This document shows, piece after piece, positions 10,266 to 19,112 of a stretch of 64,000 bases of DNA (position 1 is the first letter of the stretch; each line of letters starts with the position of its first letter). Location of the stretch: NCBI GenBank assembly GCA_008682415.1, contig VANK01000011.1, forward strand, positions 1-64,000, written 5' to 3'. A program made the translations under genes and the position numbers. Source of the DNA: Acidobacteria bacterium AB60. Its GTDB lineage: Bacteria > Acidobacteriota > Terriglobia > Terriglobales > Acidobacteriaceae. The notes below the pieces were generated by a model. It had not been told where the DNA came from, ran no database searches, and saw nothing but the letters and a program-made list of their open reading frames with translations.

Positions 10266-11315
10266 TTAGTGAACCGTCGCGTCGGAACCAGAAGCCGGAG
10301 CGTGATTGCGCTGCGGACGTCCCGCGAACTCCTGCTCGATGCGGGCGCTGGTCCCTGCCCGCGCAAACTCATAGGCGACGCGGATGCCATTGAAGATGGC
10401 GCGATCGTTTGAGGATCCGTGCCCGATGATGCAGACGCCGCGCACACCCAGCAAGGGGGCGCCGCCGTACTCGCGATAGTCGAGCCGCTGGCGGAAGTCG
10501 TTGAAGGCCTGCCGGGACAGGAGCGCGCCCACCTTGGCGGTGACGGTGCGGGTGAGGGACTCGCGGAGCACGTCGCGAACGAATCGGCCTACGCCTTCAC
10601 TGGTCTTCAGCGCCACGTTTCCGACGAAGCCGTCGCAGACGATCACGTCGGCGAGACCACTGAAGATGTCACGGCCTTCCACGTTCCCGATGAACTTGAT
10701 GGGAAGCGCTTTGAGGAGCGGGAAGGCCTCGCGGGTGAGGTCGTTGCCCTTGGTCTCTTCTTCGCCGATGGAGAGCAGGCCCACGCGGGGCTCGGCGATC
10801 TTGAGCACGGTACGAGCGTAGATTTCGCCCATGATGGCGAATTGTTCCAGGTTGTGCGGCTTGCAATCCACGTTGGCGCCGACATCGAGCAGCACGCAGG
10901 GATTCCCGCTGGCGCTCGGCATGGGTGTGGCAAGAGCGGGGCGGTCGACGCCGGGCATGGCGCCGAGCACCATTTTGGCGGTGGCCATGGCCGCGCCGGT
11001 GTTGCCGGCGGTCACGAATCCCGCGCAGGCGCGCTCGCGCACCAGCTTCAAGCCCACGCGCATGGTGCTGTCCTTCTTGGTGCGGACAGCCTGGGCCGCC
11101 TTCTCCTCCATGCCGATCTTTTCCGAAGCATGGTGGATGACGATGGGGAGATCGTCGTTGCCGAGGTTTTCGTCGAGGAGGTCGCGCAGCTCCGCCTGCG
11201 GCCCGACGAGATGGACCCGCACCGGGAGTTCGCGGCAGGCCAGCATGGCTCCCCGAATCTCAGGCTCGGGGCCATTGTCGCTGCCGAACGCATCCAGCGC
11301 TATATCGATGAGCAT
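10266..11315 (-). CDS. plsX: phosphate acyltransferase PlsX
   Basis: Converts acyl-ACP to acyl-phosphate at the start of phospholipid synthesis, working on the inner face of the cytoplasmic membrane. The opening IDIALDAFGSDNGP (usually DAMGGD), TAGNTGA, LLDVGANVDCKP and NVEGRDIF segments are family hallmarks. The frame is open 24 codons upstream, but the homologous N-terminus starts at ATG 11315, giving 349 residues, normal for the family. It lies 20 bp after rpmF, as in many bacteria where lipid synthesis is tied to ribosome supply; the fabH/fabD/fabG genes that often follow are absent. Confidence 0.95.
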   Translation of the reverse strand: MLIDIALDAFGSDNGPEPEIRGAMLACRELPVRVHLVGPQAELRDLLDENLGNDDLPIVIHHASEKIGMEEKAAQAVRTKKDSTMRVGLKLVRERACAGFVTAGNTGAAMATAKMVLGAMPGVDRPALATPMPSASGNPCVLLDVGANVDCKPHNLEQFAIMGEIYARTVLKIAEPRVGLLSIGEEETKGNDLTREAFPLLKALPIKFIGNVEGRDIFSGLADVIVCDGFVGNVALKTSEGVGRFVRDVLRESLTRTVTAKVGALLSRQAFNDFRQRLDYREYGGAPLLGVRGVCIIGHGSSNDRAIFNGIRVAYEFARAGTSARIEQEFAGRPQRNHAPASGSDATVH

Positions 11316-11335
11316 GGGGTTGCTCTCGCTCGGAA

Positions 11336-11521
11336 CTACTTGGCTTCCTTCACTTCCAGAACCGCGCGGCCCTTGTACTCGCCGCACTTGGGACAGGCGC
11401 GATGAGGCAGCTTCTTCTCATGGCAGTTGGGGCACTCGGAGAGACCGGAGGCTGTGAGGAAGTCGTGAGCACGACGGTTGGCAGTGCGGCGCGAAGAATG
11501 GCGCCGTTTCGGATTCGGCAT
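11336..11521 (-). CDS. rpmF: 50S ribosomal protein L32
   Basis: A 61-residue L32: PNPKRRHSSRRTANRRAH at the N-terminus, then a zinc ribbon with CPNC and CPKC pairs. The ATG at 11521 is preceded by AAAGGAA. The open frame extends further upstream but that part is not homologous to anything recognisable. Second gene of yceD-rpmF-plsX, 128 bp after yceD. Confidence 0.96.
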   Translation of the reverse strand: MPNPKRRHSSRRTANRRAHDFLTASGLSECPNCHEKKLPHRACPKCGEYKGRAVLEVKEAK

Positions 11522-11649
11522 GGTGCTATTCCTTTCGGTGTCCTCGCCCGGGCTCGCAGTCCGCAACGGCTCTGCCCTTGGCCACGAGCGTAACACCTTC
11601 AATCTCTTGGGATCGATCAGATCCAGTTTGTCCCAGGCGCGCCTGGCGT

Positions 11650-12201
11650 TCAGGACTTGATCCGGCCCCGGAGTCCGGCCAGGGCCTCCCAGCGCGGGTC
11701 GCTCGGACCTTCGTCGCAGGAGCAAGCCTGGCTGTTGCGGTTCTGGCCGCAGCGCGGGCAAAGTCCCTTGCAGTCGTCCTTGCACAGCGTCCTGACCGGC
11801 AGAGACAAAAGCACCTGCTCCCGCAGCACATCTTCAAGCAACAGACTGTCCTTTTGATAATACCCGATTTCCGTCTCCGGCGCTGTTATGGAACGCTCGG
11901 AGGTCCCGCCGTCCACACCCACCGGCCGGAAGAGAAGATCGAAGTCGCCATCGAGGTGGGTTGGCACTGGCTCCACGCATCGGGCGCAGGGAATTTCGAA
12001 GTTGCCGTCAAAGCGTCCCTTCAGGCGAATGTCGGACACGATCTCCTTGGGGCCGCGGTGCTCGTGCAGCACCTCCGCGTGCCCTTCACTGGCTAAGGGC
12101 CCCTTTTGCTCGGCCTCTTCGCCAAAATTGATGTGTCCGGGCTGGAACTGGAGGTCGAAATCAATGGGTTCGCGCTCCAGATCGCTGATTTTGAATTCCA
12201 T
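11650..12201 (-). CDS. yceD: YceD/DUF177 family protein
   Basis: A 183-residue DUF177 protein, implicated in 23S rRNA maturation or stability and almost always upstream of rpmF. A CARCVEPV motif in the middle and a C-terminal CKDDCKGLCPRCG cluster suggest metal binding; the latter is common in acidobacterial and actinobacterial members. The start at ATG 12201 gives the expected N-terminus EFKISDLERE; twelve further upstream codons lack support. First gene of the block with rpmF, plsX and the Trm112-like gene. Confidence 0.92.
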   Translation of the reverse strand: MEFKISDLEREPIDFDLQFQPGHINFGEEAEQKGPLASEGHAEVLHEHRGPKEIVSDIRLKGRFDGNFEIPCARCVEPVPTHLDGDFDLLFRPVGVDGGTSERSITAPETEIGYYQKDSLLLEDVLREQVLLSLPVRTLCKDDCKGLCPRCGQNRNSQACSCDEGPSDPRWEALAGLRGRIKS

Positions 12202-12208
12202 AAATGTG

Positions 12209-12237
12209 AGCCTAAGACTGCGAGGGCAGCGCGTCAA
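12209..12237 (-). promoter_or_regulatory. possible promoter for yceD-rpmF-plsX
   Basis: Minus strand TTGACG (12232-12237), 17-nt spacer, TAGGCT (12209-12214). The -35 is good but the -10 is weak, and the start point would lie only a few bases before the ATG. Confidence 0.3.
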
Positions 12238-12374
12238 TGCGGTCGGTTCTGTACCCGGTGGGGGAGAGAAATTCCGAGGTCAGGATTATGCGGTAACGGT
12301 TCCTGTTTTTGCCGCCTCTATCAGAGGAAATGCACGCTTCTGCCTTCGCGCTTACGGCAAATTACTGATTTAGC

Positions 12375-12403
12375 TTGACTTTTGTCCATAACGCTGGTAT
12401 AAT
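12375..12403 (+). promoter_or_regulatory. strong sigma70 promoter
   Basis: TTGACT (12375-12380), a 17-nt spacer, and a perfect TATAAT (12398-12403). It points at the SnoaL/NTF2-like gene at 12458 and predicts a start near 12410 with a leader of about 48 nt. It is the best consensus promoter I see in the window. Confidence 0.8.
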
Positions 12404-12457
12404 ACTAAAGTGCCAGCGAGCTCTGCGGCTGTCTATGCGACCTGGCCAGGAGATGAC

Positions 12458-12889
12458 ATGAAGAATCCTCAAAGTGCCGTCGAAGTCTTTTTTCACGACT
12501 ACGCCCGCCACACCGATACAGGAGATGTGCCGGAACTGGCCGCCTGCTTCGCCGACACCTTCGTCGCGGGGAACCCTCAGGGCGCACAAGCGGTTCGCGC
12601 CAGCGATTTCGCTCTCGTTCTGCCCAAAAGAATCAAGTACTTCGAGAGCCTGGGATGCCGGCGGACCGAGTTGATCAGCCTCGAACCGGTAGAGCTCGAC
12701 CGGCGCTATGTCTCGGCGCGCACGCGCTGGCGGCTCACGTTTGAACGTCCGGGAGGTGAGGCGCTGCCGCTGGAGGTGGAGTCCACTTACCTGGTCGACA
12801 CCGGCGTCCAGCCGTTCCGATTCCTGGTGTATATCGCTCACCAGGACATCATGGAAGTGGTGAAGGAGAGGGGGATTGCGCCGGCGTAG
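12458..12889 (+). CDS. NTF2/SnoaL-like protein
   Basis: A 143-residue protein with the alpha+beta cone pattern of the NTF2-like superfamily (VEVFFHDYARHTDTGDVPEL, then FADTFVAGNP). These small domains serve as enzymes or ligand-binding proteins, and the residues here do not say which. The ATG at 12458 was chosen over an upstream in-frame codon because AGGAGA stands just before it and because the predicted transcription start is near 12410. The near-perfect promoter suggests substantial constitutive expression. Confidence 0.7.
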   Translation: MKNPQSAVEVFFHDYARHTDTGDVPELAACFADTFVAGNPQGAQAVRASDFALVLPKRIKYFESLGCRRTELISLEPVELDRRYVSARTRWRLTFERPGGEALPLEVESTYLVDTGVQPFRFLVYIAHQDIMEVVKERGIAPA

Positions 12890-12924
12890 GTGAGAAAGAG
12901 CGTGAGCGGTATCCTGATCTCGTC

Positions 12925-13413
12925 ATGGCCTCCGAATTGACTTCCCTGAGAGTCCGCATCGCTACTTCAAAGGACGCCGATCGCCTTATCCCGCTCATCA
13001 ACAGCGCATTCGCGGTGGAGACGTTCCTGGAAGGTCCGCGCACCGATCCGGAACGTCTCGCGGCGGCGATGCGGAAAGGGACAATCCTGCTGGCTGAGGA
13101 CGTCAATGGCTGTCTGGCTGCGTCGGTGTACCTGGAGCTGCGCGGCAGCCGAGGGTATGTGGGTATGCTGGCTGTCGATCCGGCCCGGCAACGGTCGGGC
13201 CTTGGCGGACGCATGATGAGGGAGGCAGAGACCTATCTGCGCCAGCATGGCTGCGGTGCAGTGGACATCACGGTGTTGAGTCTGCGGCCGGAGCTGCCAC
13301 CGGTTTATCGCAAGTTGGGCTTCGTAGAGACCGGCACCGAACCATTCGTCTACCCTCACCGGATCTCGGGTGATCAGGCGTGCCACTGCATTGTGATGTC
13401 GAAGGATCTCTAG
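12925..13413 (+). CDS. GNAT family N-acetyltransferase
   Basis: A 162-residue protein with one GNAT fold. The acetyl-CoA loop is VDPARQRSGLGGRMM (about residues 92-106), matching Q/RxxGxG/A, followed by the YRKLGFVETG strand typical of the family's end. The substrate is unknown. It lies 35 bp after the SnoaL-like gene and is probably co-transcribed. Its TAG stop overlaps that of the convergent esterase gene in a single CTAG (13410-13413). Confidence 0.87.
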   Translation: MASELTSLRVRIATSKDADRLIPLINSAFAVETFLEGPRTDPERLAAAMRKGTILLAEDVNGCLAASVYLELRGSRGYVGMLAVDPARQRSGLGGRMMREAETYLRQHGCGAVDITVLSLRPELPPVYRKLGFVETGTEPFVYPHRISGDQACHCIVMSKDL

Positions 13414-14843
13414 TGCCTCAGCTCGGCCAGCACGGGCGCGGAGGACTGGGCGTGGAGGTAGTGGCTGGCGTAATCGAGAAATGCGGGCCAGTTGGGGGAC
13501 GGTGTGTGGCCGTAGGGGTGCTGGCGAAAGGCCAGTTCTCCGGTGACCAGGGCAGTTTCCGGAGGCGGAAACTGCGTGGTGCCCAGATCCTTGGCTCCCA
13601 GCAGCCGGTAGACCGGTCCAGCCGCCACCTCGGCGAGGAACATGCCGCGCGGATCGGCCCAGGCGTCTCCGTTCTTGTCCGTGTAGCCATCGCCGGTACT
13701 CGCTCCCCCGCCGATGAACACCGGGCGCGGCGCCGCAAGCGCAATCAGCTCGTGCGCGTCGACAGGAAGTTTGTCTGGTGTGAGCGGCCCGCCGTAGCGG
13801 AGGAAATTCCCGCTGAACCAGTGATAGAGGGAGGAGGAGGCGAGGTTAGGCATCTGTTCGCCGAGGATGTGCCGGTAGAGCTTGGCTCCGCCTTCGCCCG
13901 AAGAACTGGAGTAGCAGATGGCGAAGCGCGGGTCATAGGCCATGGTGACGAGTGCAGCCTTGCCGAAGCGCGAGTGCCCCTCAATGCCAACCTGGCGCGC
14001 ATCAACAGCCGAGTCCGTTTCGAGGTAGTCGAGCGCGCGGCTCGCACCCCATGCCCAGGCTCGCAGTGCGCCCCAGTCCTGAAGGCCGCGGGGCTGGCCT
14101 TTGTTCATCAGGCCGATGATGCCCTGGGTCAGGCCTCCACCATCGTCGGCCTGGAAACCGGCAGGATTCATGATGGCGAAGCCCCAGCCGCGGGCCAGTA
14201 CCGCGCGACCGTCGACACCCCACTCCCCGGGGGTGCCGGGCGGCTTGGGATCAGGAAGGGGGCGAGCGAGGGCCTGCAGGTAGTCCCGGGCAAAAGCGAG
14301 TTCCAGGATGACGGGGACCGGGCCGGCTGTTTTGGCGGGAACGGTGAGGACGAGATCGATGTCGACGTTGATCTGCGGATCAATCGAGTTGTCGACAACT
14401 CCCACCATGCGCCTGGTGATCGCGTCGACGTTGCCGTATCTCTCGTGCGTGCTGCTGAGCACCTGCCAGTGAACGGCCGGGAGACTGGCGGGAGCGTGCC
14501 CAAAGATTTCGCGCTCGAAGTCGGCTACGATCTCCGGACGGCGCTCGGACCACCACTCTTGTTCGTGAGTGATGACCTTGCCGTTTTGCATGCGAAGGGG
14601 ATCGGGAGTGTCGGGATACCTGTGAGCCCTGGCCTCGTCATAGTTGGTGGCGTCGGGCGCGCTTGGGTTGCCGGCTGGAGGTTTGCGCATCTCTGCGTCG
14701 GAGAGCCCGAGAAGGCGAAGCAGGCGTTCGCGGTCTTCAGCAGCGGTGAGATGAACGGGCGCCCCCTGTGCGGCACCCGGCACGCACACCAGGAGAGAGA
14801 AGAAGCCGAGAAATAGATGGCGTGCGCGGTCACGATAATCCAT
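13410..14843 (-). CDS. secreted CE15-like alpha/beta hydrolase (glucuronoyl esterase family)
   Basis: A 477-residue secreted enzyme from ATG 14843, with a signal peptide (LFLGFFSLLVCVPGAAQG). The nucleophile motif EGHSRFGK (Ser near residue 291) is the bacterial CE15 signature, with His where fungal enzymes have Cys. The C-terminal PNWPAFLDYASHYL region is also typical. CE15 enzymes cut ester bonds between glucuronoxylan and lignin, so the cell may use plant polymers; the true substrate is not provable here. The frame runs 57 codons further upstream without signal-like sequence. It is convergent with the acetyltransferase and shares stop-codon bases with it. Confidence 0.83.
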   Translation of the reverse strand: MDYRDRARHLFLGFFSLLVCVPGAAQGAPVHLTAAEDRERLLRLLGLSDAEMRKPPAGNPSAPDATNYDEARAHRYPDTPDPLRMQNGKVITHEQEWWSERRPEIVADFEREIFGHAPASLPAVHWQVLSSTHERYGNVDAITRRMVGVVDNSIDPQINVDIDLVLTVPAKTAGPVPVILELAFARDYLQALARPLPDPKPPGTPGEWGVDGRAVLARGWGFAIMNPAGFQADDGGGLTQGIIGLMNKGQPRGLQDWGALRAWAWGASRALDYLETDSAVDARQVGIEGHSRFGKAALVTMAYDPRFAICYSSSSGEGGAKLYRHILGEQMPNLASSSLYHWFSGNFLRYGGPLTPDKLPVDAHELIALAAPRPVFIGGGASTGDGYTDKNGDAWADPRGMFLAEVAAGPVYRLLGAKDLGTTQFPPPETALVTGELAFRQHPYGHTPSPNWPAFLDYASHYLHAQSSAPVLAELRH

Positions 14844-15062
14844 GGCAAAGGCCCTCCGCAGGTGGCGAACAAGGGAGTGGGCCAAGGTTATCGATTCCGC
14901 TTTGCGCGTGGCAAGGGGCGGGGTTGGTTCACCAGTGCGCCGCACAGTGATTGAGGGGCGAAGGAGAGTCGCGGCTACTGATGGCAGCGGTATCCCAGGT
15001 CTGCAGAGTTGCATGCCTGGGACACCGTCGTCTCTCCTGGAGCGATGCAGTTGGAGTTGGTG

Positions 15063-16451
15063 TCAGCCACGTCCACCCAGGATCAGGGGGTTGTTCTGCT
15101 GGGCGCCGATCAGGTACCACCCGGTGGCGCCGATGTGAAGACAGGGGAAGTAGTTGAATCCGAAGCCGGTGTTGAGGATGCTGGTGGACGCGGTCAGGCC
15201 CTGGCCTTGCACCAGCGGCTTACCAGCAACGGTCTGCCCGGCGCCCAGGGTGCTTTGCGCGATTTGGCAGCTTTCGAGAAGTGAGTATGCGAGGGCCACG
15301 TCGCCGTGGAAGCCAGGCATGTCCTGGCCGGGAGGGAGACGGCGGCTGAACAGCGCCGCGATGAGGTGGCCGGTGCCTTCCAGCCAGACGGCGTCGGCGT
15401 CGACCGTGGTATCGCCGAGGACGGTTCCAAGCTTGCTCAAACTGGCGAAGGTCATGCCGCTGACGCGGGCTTTGAGCCCGGTGTTGTAAGCCCATCCGTT
15501 GTTGTAGGCGAAGCTGGTGTCGGTAGTGGCGAGGTTTGTTTTAACCCAGTCAACGGAGCTGGCGTAGGCGGGATCCTGGAATGCGAGATAGGACCAGGTG
15601 TTCACGTCCTCAGGACTGTTGTTGTAGAAGATGTTGGTTGGGTCGGAGGTGCCGGTCCAGAAGTGGCCGGAGGGCGCGTCGAACATGGCTTCCACGAAAG
15701 CCTTCGCATAGTTGGCCTCGGTTTGCCATGTGGCGTTGCCGGTCAGACGCGCCAGCATGCTGAACAGAGCGTAGCAGTCGATGTTGTGTTCGGTGGATTT
15801 GTTGGTCTGGCCGTTGCCGAAGAAGAAGCCGCCTGGGGCGTTTGGATCCTTGGTGGTGACATCGATGAAGGTCGCGGCCTTCACGGCGGCCTGGAGGAAG
15901 GCGGGAACGCCGGTGCGCGCGTAGAGCTGGGCCAGGGCGATTCCCGCCCATGCCACATCGCCCACCGCGCTTCCCTGAAAGTAGGGGAGTCCAGTGGCCA
16001 CATAAACACCGCCGTTGTTGACGCCGGCGTAGTACGCCTGGCGGAAGCGGCCATCGGCGGCGGGATCGTTCTGCTGCGCGTAGAGTAAGGCGTTGCCCAG
16101 AATCACAGCCCGCTGCAGGTCATCTCCACGGCCGCGAGCGAGGTAGGCGAGCAGGGCCACGGCGTTGTCATAGACGAATGCGGTGCTGGCAAAGGTGCCA
16201 CCGGCGATCTGGTCGCTGTAGCTCTGGATCATGCGCACTGTGGAGCCGGTGGCGTAGCTGTCCATCATCTGGTTAAGGAAGGCGTAGGCTCCACGGATGG
16301 AAGCGGCGAGCCCCGGATCGGGGTTCTCCGTATCCGGGGATGCCTGGAGTGCGCGCGCCTGCGGGACAGGCGCGGTGGCGGCCAATCCAGCGGCGGCAGT
16401 GCCCAGTCCCATCTGCATGAGGCGGCGGCGTGATACGGTCGGTTCTCTCAT
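15063..16451 (-). CDS. Tat-exported protein, alpha/alpha-toroid (six-hairpin-like)
   Basis: A 462-residue protein. The N-terminus, SRRRLMQMGLG followed by an Ala-rich hydrophobic stretch, is a twin-arginine signal. The mature part has repeated helix pairs with conserved aromatic and Gly-rich turns (FVYDNAVALLAYLARG, YFQGSAVGDVAWAGIALAQLY), the look of six-hairpin glycosidase-like proteins. No catalytic acid pair can be assigned. It is next to the CE15-like esterase in the same orientation, 219 bp upstream of that gene, so a polysaccharide-related role is plausible but inferred. Confidence 0.7.
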   Translation of the reverse strand: MREPTVSRRRLMQMGLGTAAAGLAATAPVPQARALQASPDTENPDPGLAASIRGAYAFLNQMMDSYATGSTVRMIQSYSDQIAGGTFASTAFVYDNAVALLAYLARGRGDDLQRAVILGNALLYAQQNDPAADGRFRQAYYAGVNNGGVYVATGLPYFQGSAVGDVAWAGIALAQLYARTGVPAFLQAAVKAATFIDVTTKDPNAPGGFFFGNGQTNKSTEHNIDCYALFSMLARLTGNATWQTEANYAKAFVEAMFDAPSGHFWTGTSDPTNIFYNNSPEDVNTWSYLAFQDPAYASSVDWVKTNLATTDTSFAYNNGWAYNTGLKARVSGMTFASLSKLGTVLGDTTVDADAVWLEGTGHLIAALFSRRLPPGQDMPGFHGDVALAYSLLESCQIAQSTLGAGQTVAGKPLVQGQGLTASTSILNTGFGFNYFPCLHIGATGWYLIGAQQNNPLILGGRG

Positions 16452-16708
16452 TTTGATCCTCTCGTCAGGGAAGAGCCGGAAAGCTGTTGCCTTTTCCGGG
16501 CGCCGGTCATCTTAGCTCCAGAAGCGGAATGCCGTATAGGCAAATCATGCGGTGCCCGATTGGCCGGCAGGCGGAGTGTCACAAGTACTTCATCGGGCCA
16601 GAGCATAAGGCGTAAGGGGGCTATGGTAGCCTCCGGTTGTGGACAACGCCGGTTCCCGGCCGGGTGCGCCGCGGGCAGGGCTGATCGCTCGAACATGGGG
16701 GAGATTGC

Positions 16709-18121
16709 ATGAGCGCTGTCAGATACGACCTCGCCGTTATTGGTTCCGGACCCTCCGGACAGCGTGCAGCTGTAGCGGCTTCAAAGATGAAGAAGCGGGT
16801 GGCGGTCGTGGAGTCGCGCGCGGTGGTAGGCGGCGTCTGCATCAACACGGGAACGATCCCTTCAAAGACGATGCGGGAGGCGGTGCTTCATCTCTCCGGA
16901 TACAACTACCGCAACATCTACGGCATTAACTACCGGGTGAAGGAAAAGATCACGATGGCGGACCTGGCGTTCCGGGTGCAGGCCGTGATCAAGACCGAAG
17001 TGGATGTGACGGAGGCGCAGCTGTCGCGCAACGGCATCGACGTGGTTCACGGGATCGCTCATTTTCTGGATGGCACGCACATCCGGGTAGAGGGGCCGAC
17101 CGGAGAGACAACTCTCGAATCGGACAAGGTCATCATCGCGGTGGGTACCAAGCCGGCATCTTCGGCGAAGGTTCCAATCAATGGCCGCACCATCATCAAC
17201 AGCGATCAGGTTTTGGAACTCCCCACACTGCCGCGATCTCTGATCGTGGTAGGCGGCGGTGTGATCGGGGTCGAGTACGCATGCATGTTCGCGATCTTGG
17301 GCGTTCGCGTCACCATCATCGAGAAGCGGAACAAGCTGCTGGAGTTCGCCGATCAGGAGATTGTGGAGGCGCTGAGCTATCATCTGCGGGATGCGCGCGT
17401 GACCTTGCGGCTGGGCGAAGAGGTCCAGAGCGTGGAAGAACTGCCTGACGGGACTGTTGTGGCGAATCTGGAGAGCAAGAAGCGGATCTCAGGGGATGCG
17501 TTGCTGTATGCGGTGGGGCGGCAGGGCGCGATCGATGATCTGAATCTTCCAGCGGCCGGCATCGAAGCGGATCCGCGCGGACGCATTCCGGTGGACGAGC
17601 ACTTCTGCACCAAGGTGCCGAACATCTTCGCGGTGGGCGATGTAGTGGGATTCCCGGCGCTTGCCTCGGTCTCCATGGAACAGGGACGAATTGCCGCGCA
17701 TCGCGCCTTCGGAGACACCCAGACGACCTCGAACCCGAGTGTCTATCCTTACGGCATCTATACGATTCCGGAGATCAGCTTCATCGGCAAGACGGAGGAA
17801 CAGCTCACCGACGAAGACGTGCCCTACGAGGTGGGAATGGCCTATTACCGCGAGACGGCACGCGGTCAGATTCGGGGCGATACGACGGGGCGCCTGAAGC
17901 TCATCTTCCATCGCGATACGCGCAAGATCCTGGGGGTGCACATCATCGGCGAAGGAGCCAGCGAATTGGTGCACATTGGCCAGGCGGTGATGACTTTAGA
18001 GGGCACGGTGGACTACTTCATCGACACGGTCTTCAATTACCCGACGCTGGCGGAGTGCTACAAGGTGGCTGCGTTCAACGGGCTGGGGCGACTGTACCGC
18101 TATCAGGGCGGAGTGGCCTAA
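16709..18121 (+). CDS. sthA: soluble pyridine nucleotide transhydrogenase (Si-specific)
   Basis: A 470-residue FAD flavoprotein that balances NADPH and NADH. The FAD site GSGPSG is at residues 12-17 and the NAD(P) site GGGVIGVEYA near 180. In the position of the redox-active pair of dihydrolipoamide dehydrogenase, the first Cys (C44) is kept but the second is Thr (T49, GVCINTGTIPSK), which is the mark of SthA rather than a disulfide reductase. The C-terminal dimer domain is intact. It lies 51 bp before the ROK gene and may form an operon with it. Confidence 0.9.
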   Translation: MSAVRYDLAVIGSGPSGQRAAVAASKMKKRVAVVESRAVVGGVCINTGTIPSKTMREAVLHLSGYNYRNIYGINYRVKEKITMADLAFRVQAVIKTEVDVTEAQLSRNGIDVVHGIAHFLDGTHIRVEGPTGETTLESDKVIIAVGTKPASSAKVPINGRTIINSDQVLELPTLPRSLIVVGGGVIGVEYACMFAILGVRVTIIEKRNKLLEFADQEIVEALSYHLRDARVTLRLGEEVQSVEELPDGTVVANLESKKRISGDALLYAVGRQGAIDDLNLPAAGIEADPRGRIPVDEHFCTKVPNIFAVGDVVGFPALASVSMEQGRIAAHRAFGDTQTTSNPSVYPYGIYTIPEISFIGKTEEQLTDEDVPYEVGMAYYRETARGQIRGDTTGRLKLIFHRDTRKILGVHIIGEGASELVHIGQAVMTLEGTVDYFIDTVFNYPTLAECYKVAAFNGLGRLYRYQGGVA

Positions 18122-18172
18122 CGGCAAGGGACGAGAAGCGTCAGAAGATAGGGACGGCGAGGAGGGGGAGCG

Positions 18173-19072
18173 ATGACACTGGCGATCGGAGCGGTGATGA
18201 CCGAACATATCGTTGCCGGACGACTGGAAGACCATAAACCGGTCGGCAGCCTTGTCCGGTTCCCCGCCGATGAATCCGAACTGGACGCACTCAGCGCGAT
18301 TCCCGGCGGTGAGATTGTAGAGATTCTCGCCAGGCAGATTGCCGAGTTGGCCGGTCAGGGCGAGGGGCGCGTGGAAGCGATCGGTGTGGCGGTGCCAGGG
18401 GTTGTGCGACACAACATTGTGGAAGACAGCCCGAATCTCACGCAGTTGAAGGGCATGCACCTGGGGCAAGAGCTAAGCCAGGTACTCACGGCAAAGGGCA
18501 TCACGGCTCCCGTGCATATCGCCAATGACGCGGATGCCATTGCGGCGGGAGTGGCGGCGACGCGAGGACAGCTGAACCGGCTCACGCGCGTGTGGACCAT
18601 CGGCAACGGGATTGGCTACGGGCGCTGGCCCTATGTTGAGGGAGTGTGGGAGGGCGGGCACATCACTGTGACGCTCGATCCCAAGGAGCGCTACTGCGGC
18701 TGTGGCGGAGTGGGGCACCTGGAAGGCATCATGGGCTATCGCGCCATGCGATTGCGCTTCCTGGACAAGGAACCGGAAGAGGTGTTTGCCGCTGCCAGGC
18801 GCGGAGACGAGAAGTGCCGGGAGTTCGTGGATCTATGGCATCGCGCGCTGGCAGCGGCGACAGCGTCGTTTATCCACCTGGCGGGGCCGGGGAGGTTCTA
18901 CTTTACGGGGCACAACGTGGGCTTCCTGCAGTTGGATCTTCTGCGAGGGCACCTGGAGACCATGGTCAAGCTGAGTCCTCTTCAGAGCTTTTCCCTGGAG
19001 TCATTGCCGCCGAGTGATGATACCGCCCTGATTGGAGCGGGCGTAAGCGCGCTGCGCGCCTTGACGTGGTGA
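18173..19072 (+). CDS. divergent ROK family protein
   Basis: A 299-residue protein. The ND pair (N118-D119) corresponds to the catalytic Asp of ROK sugar kinases, and the ROK zinc site is recognisable as GGH at 161-163 with CGCGGVGHLE at 175-184, where the third Cys is replaced by His. The N-terminal ATP-phosphate loop, normally DIGGT, is missing (the equivalent stretch reads IGAVMT). It may therefore be a sugar-binding or otherwise degenerate member. No DNA-binding domain is present. It follows sthA and precedes an epoxide-hydrolase gene. Confidence 0.75.
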   Translation: MTLAIGAVMTEHIVAGRLEDHKPVGSLVRFPADESELDALSAIPGGEIVEILARQIAELAGQGEGRVEAIGVAVPGVVRHNIVEDSPNLTQLKGMHLGQELSQVLTAKGITAPVHIANDADAIAAGVAATRGQLNRLTRVWTIGNGIGYGRWPYVEGVWEGGHITVTLDPKERYCGCGGVGHLEGIMGYRAMRLRFLDKEPEEVFAAARRGDEKCREFVDLWHRALAAATASFIHLAGPGRFYFTGHNVGFLQLDLLRGHLETMVKLSPLQSFSLESLPPSDDTALIGAGVSALRALTW

Positions 19073-19112
19073 TGCTTCCGGATTGATCTGCTACACAGAA
19101 AAACGCGCAGTC

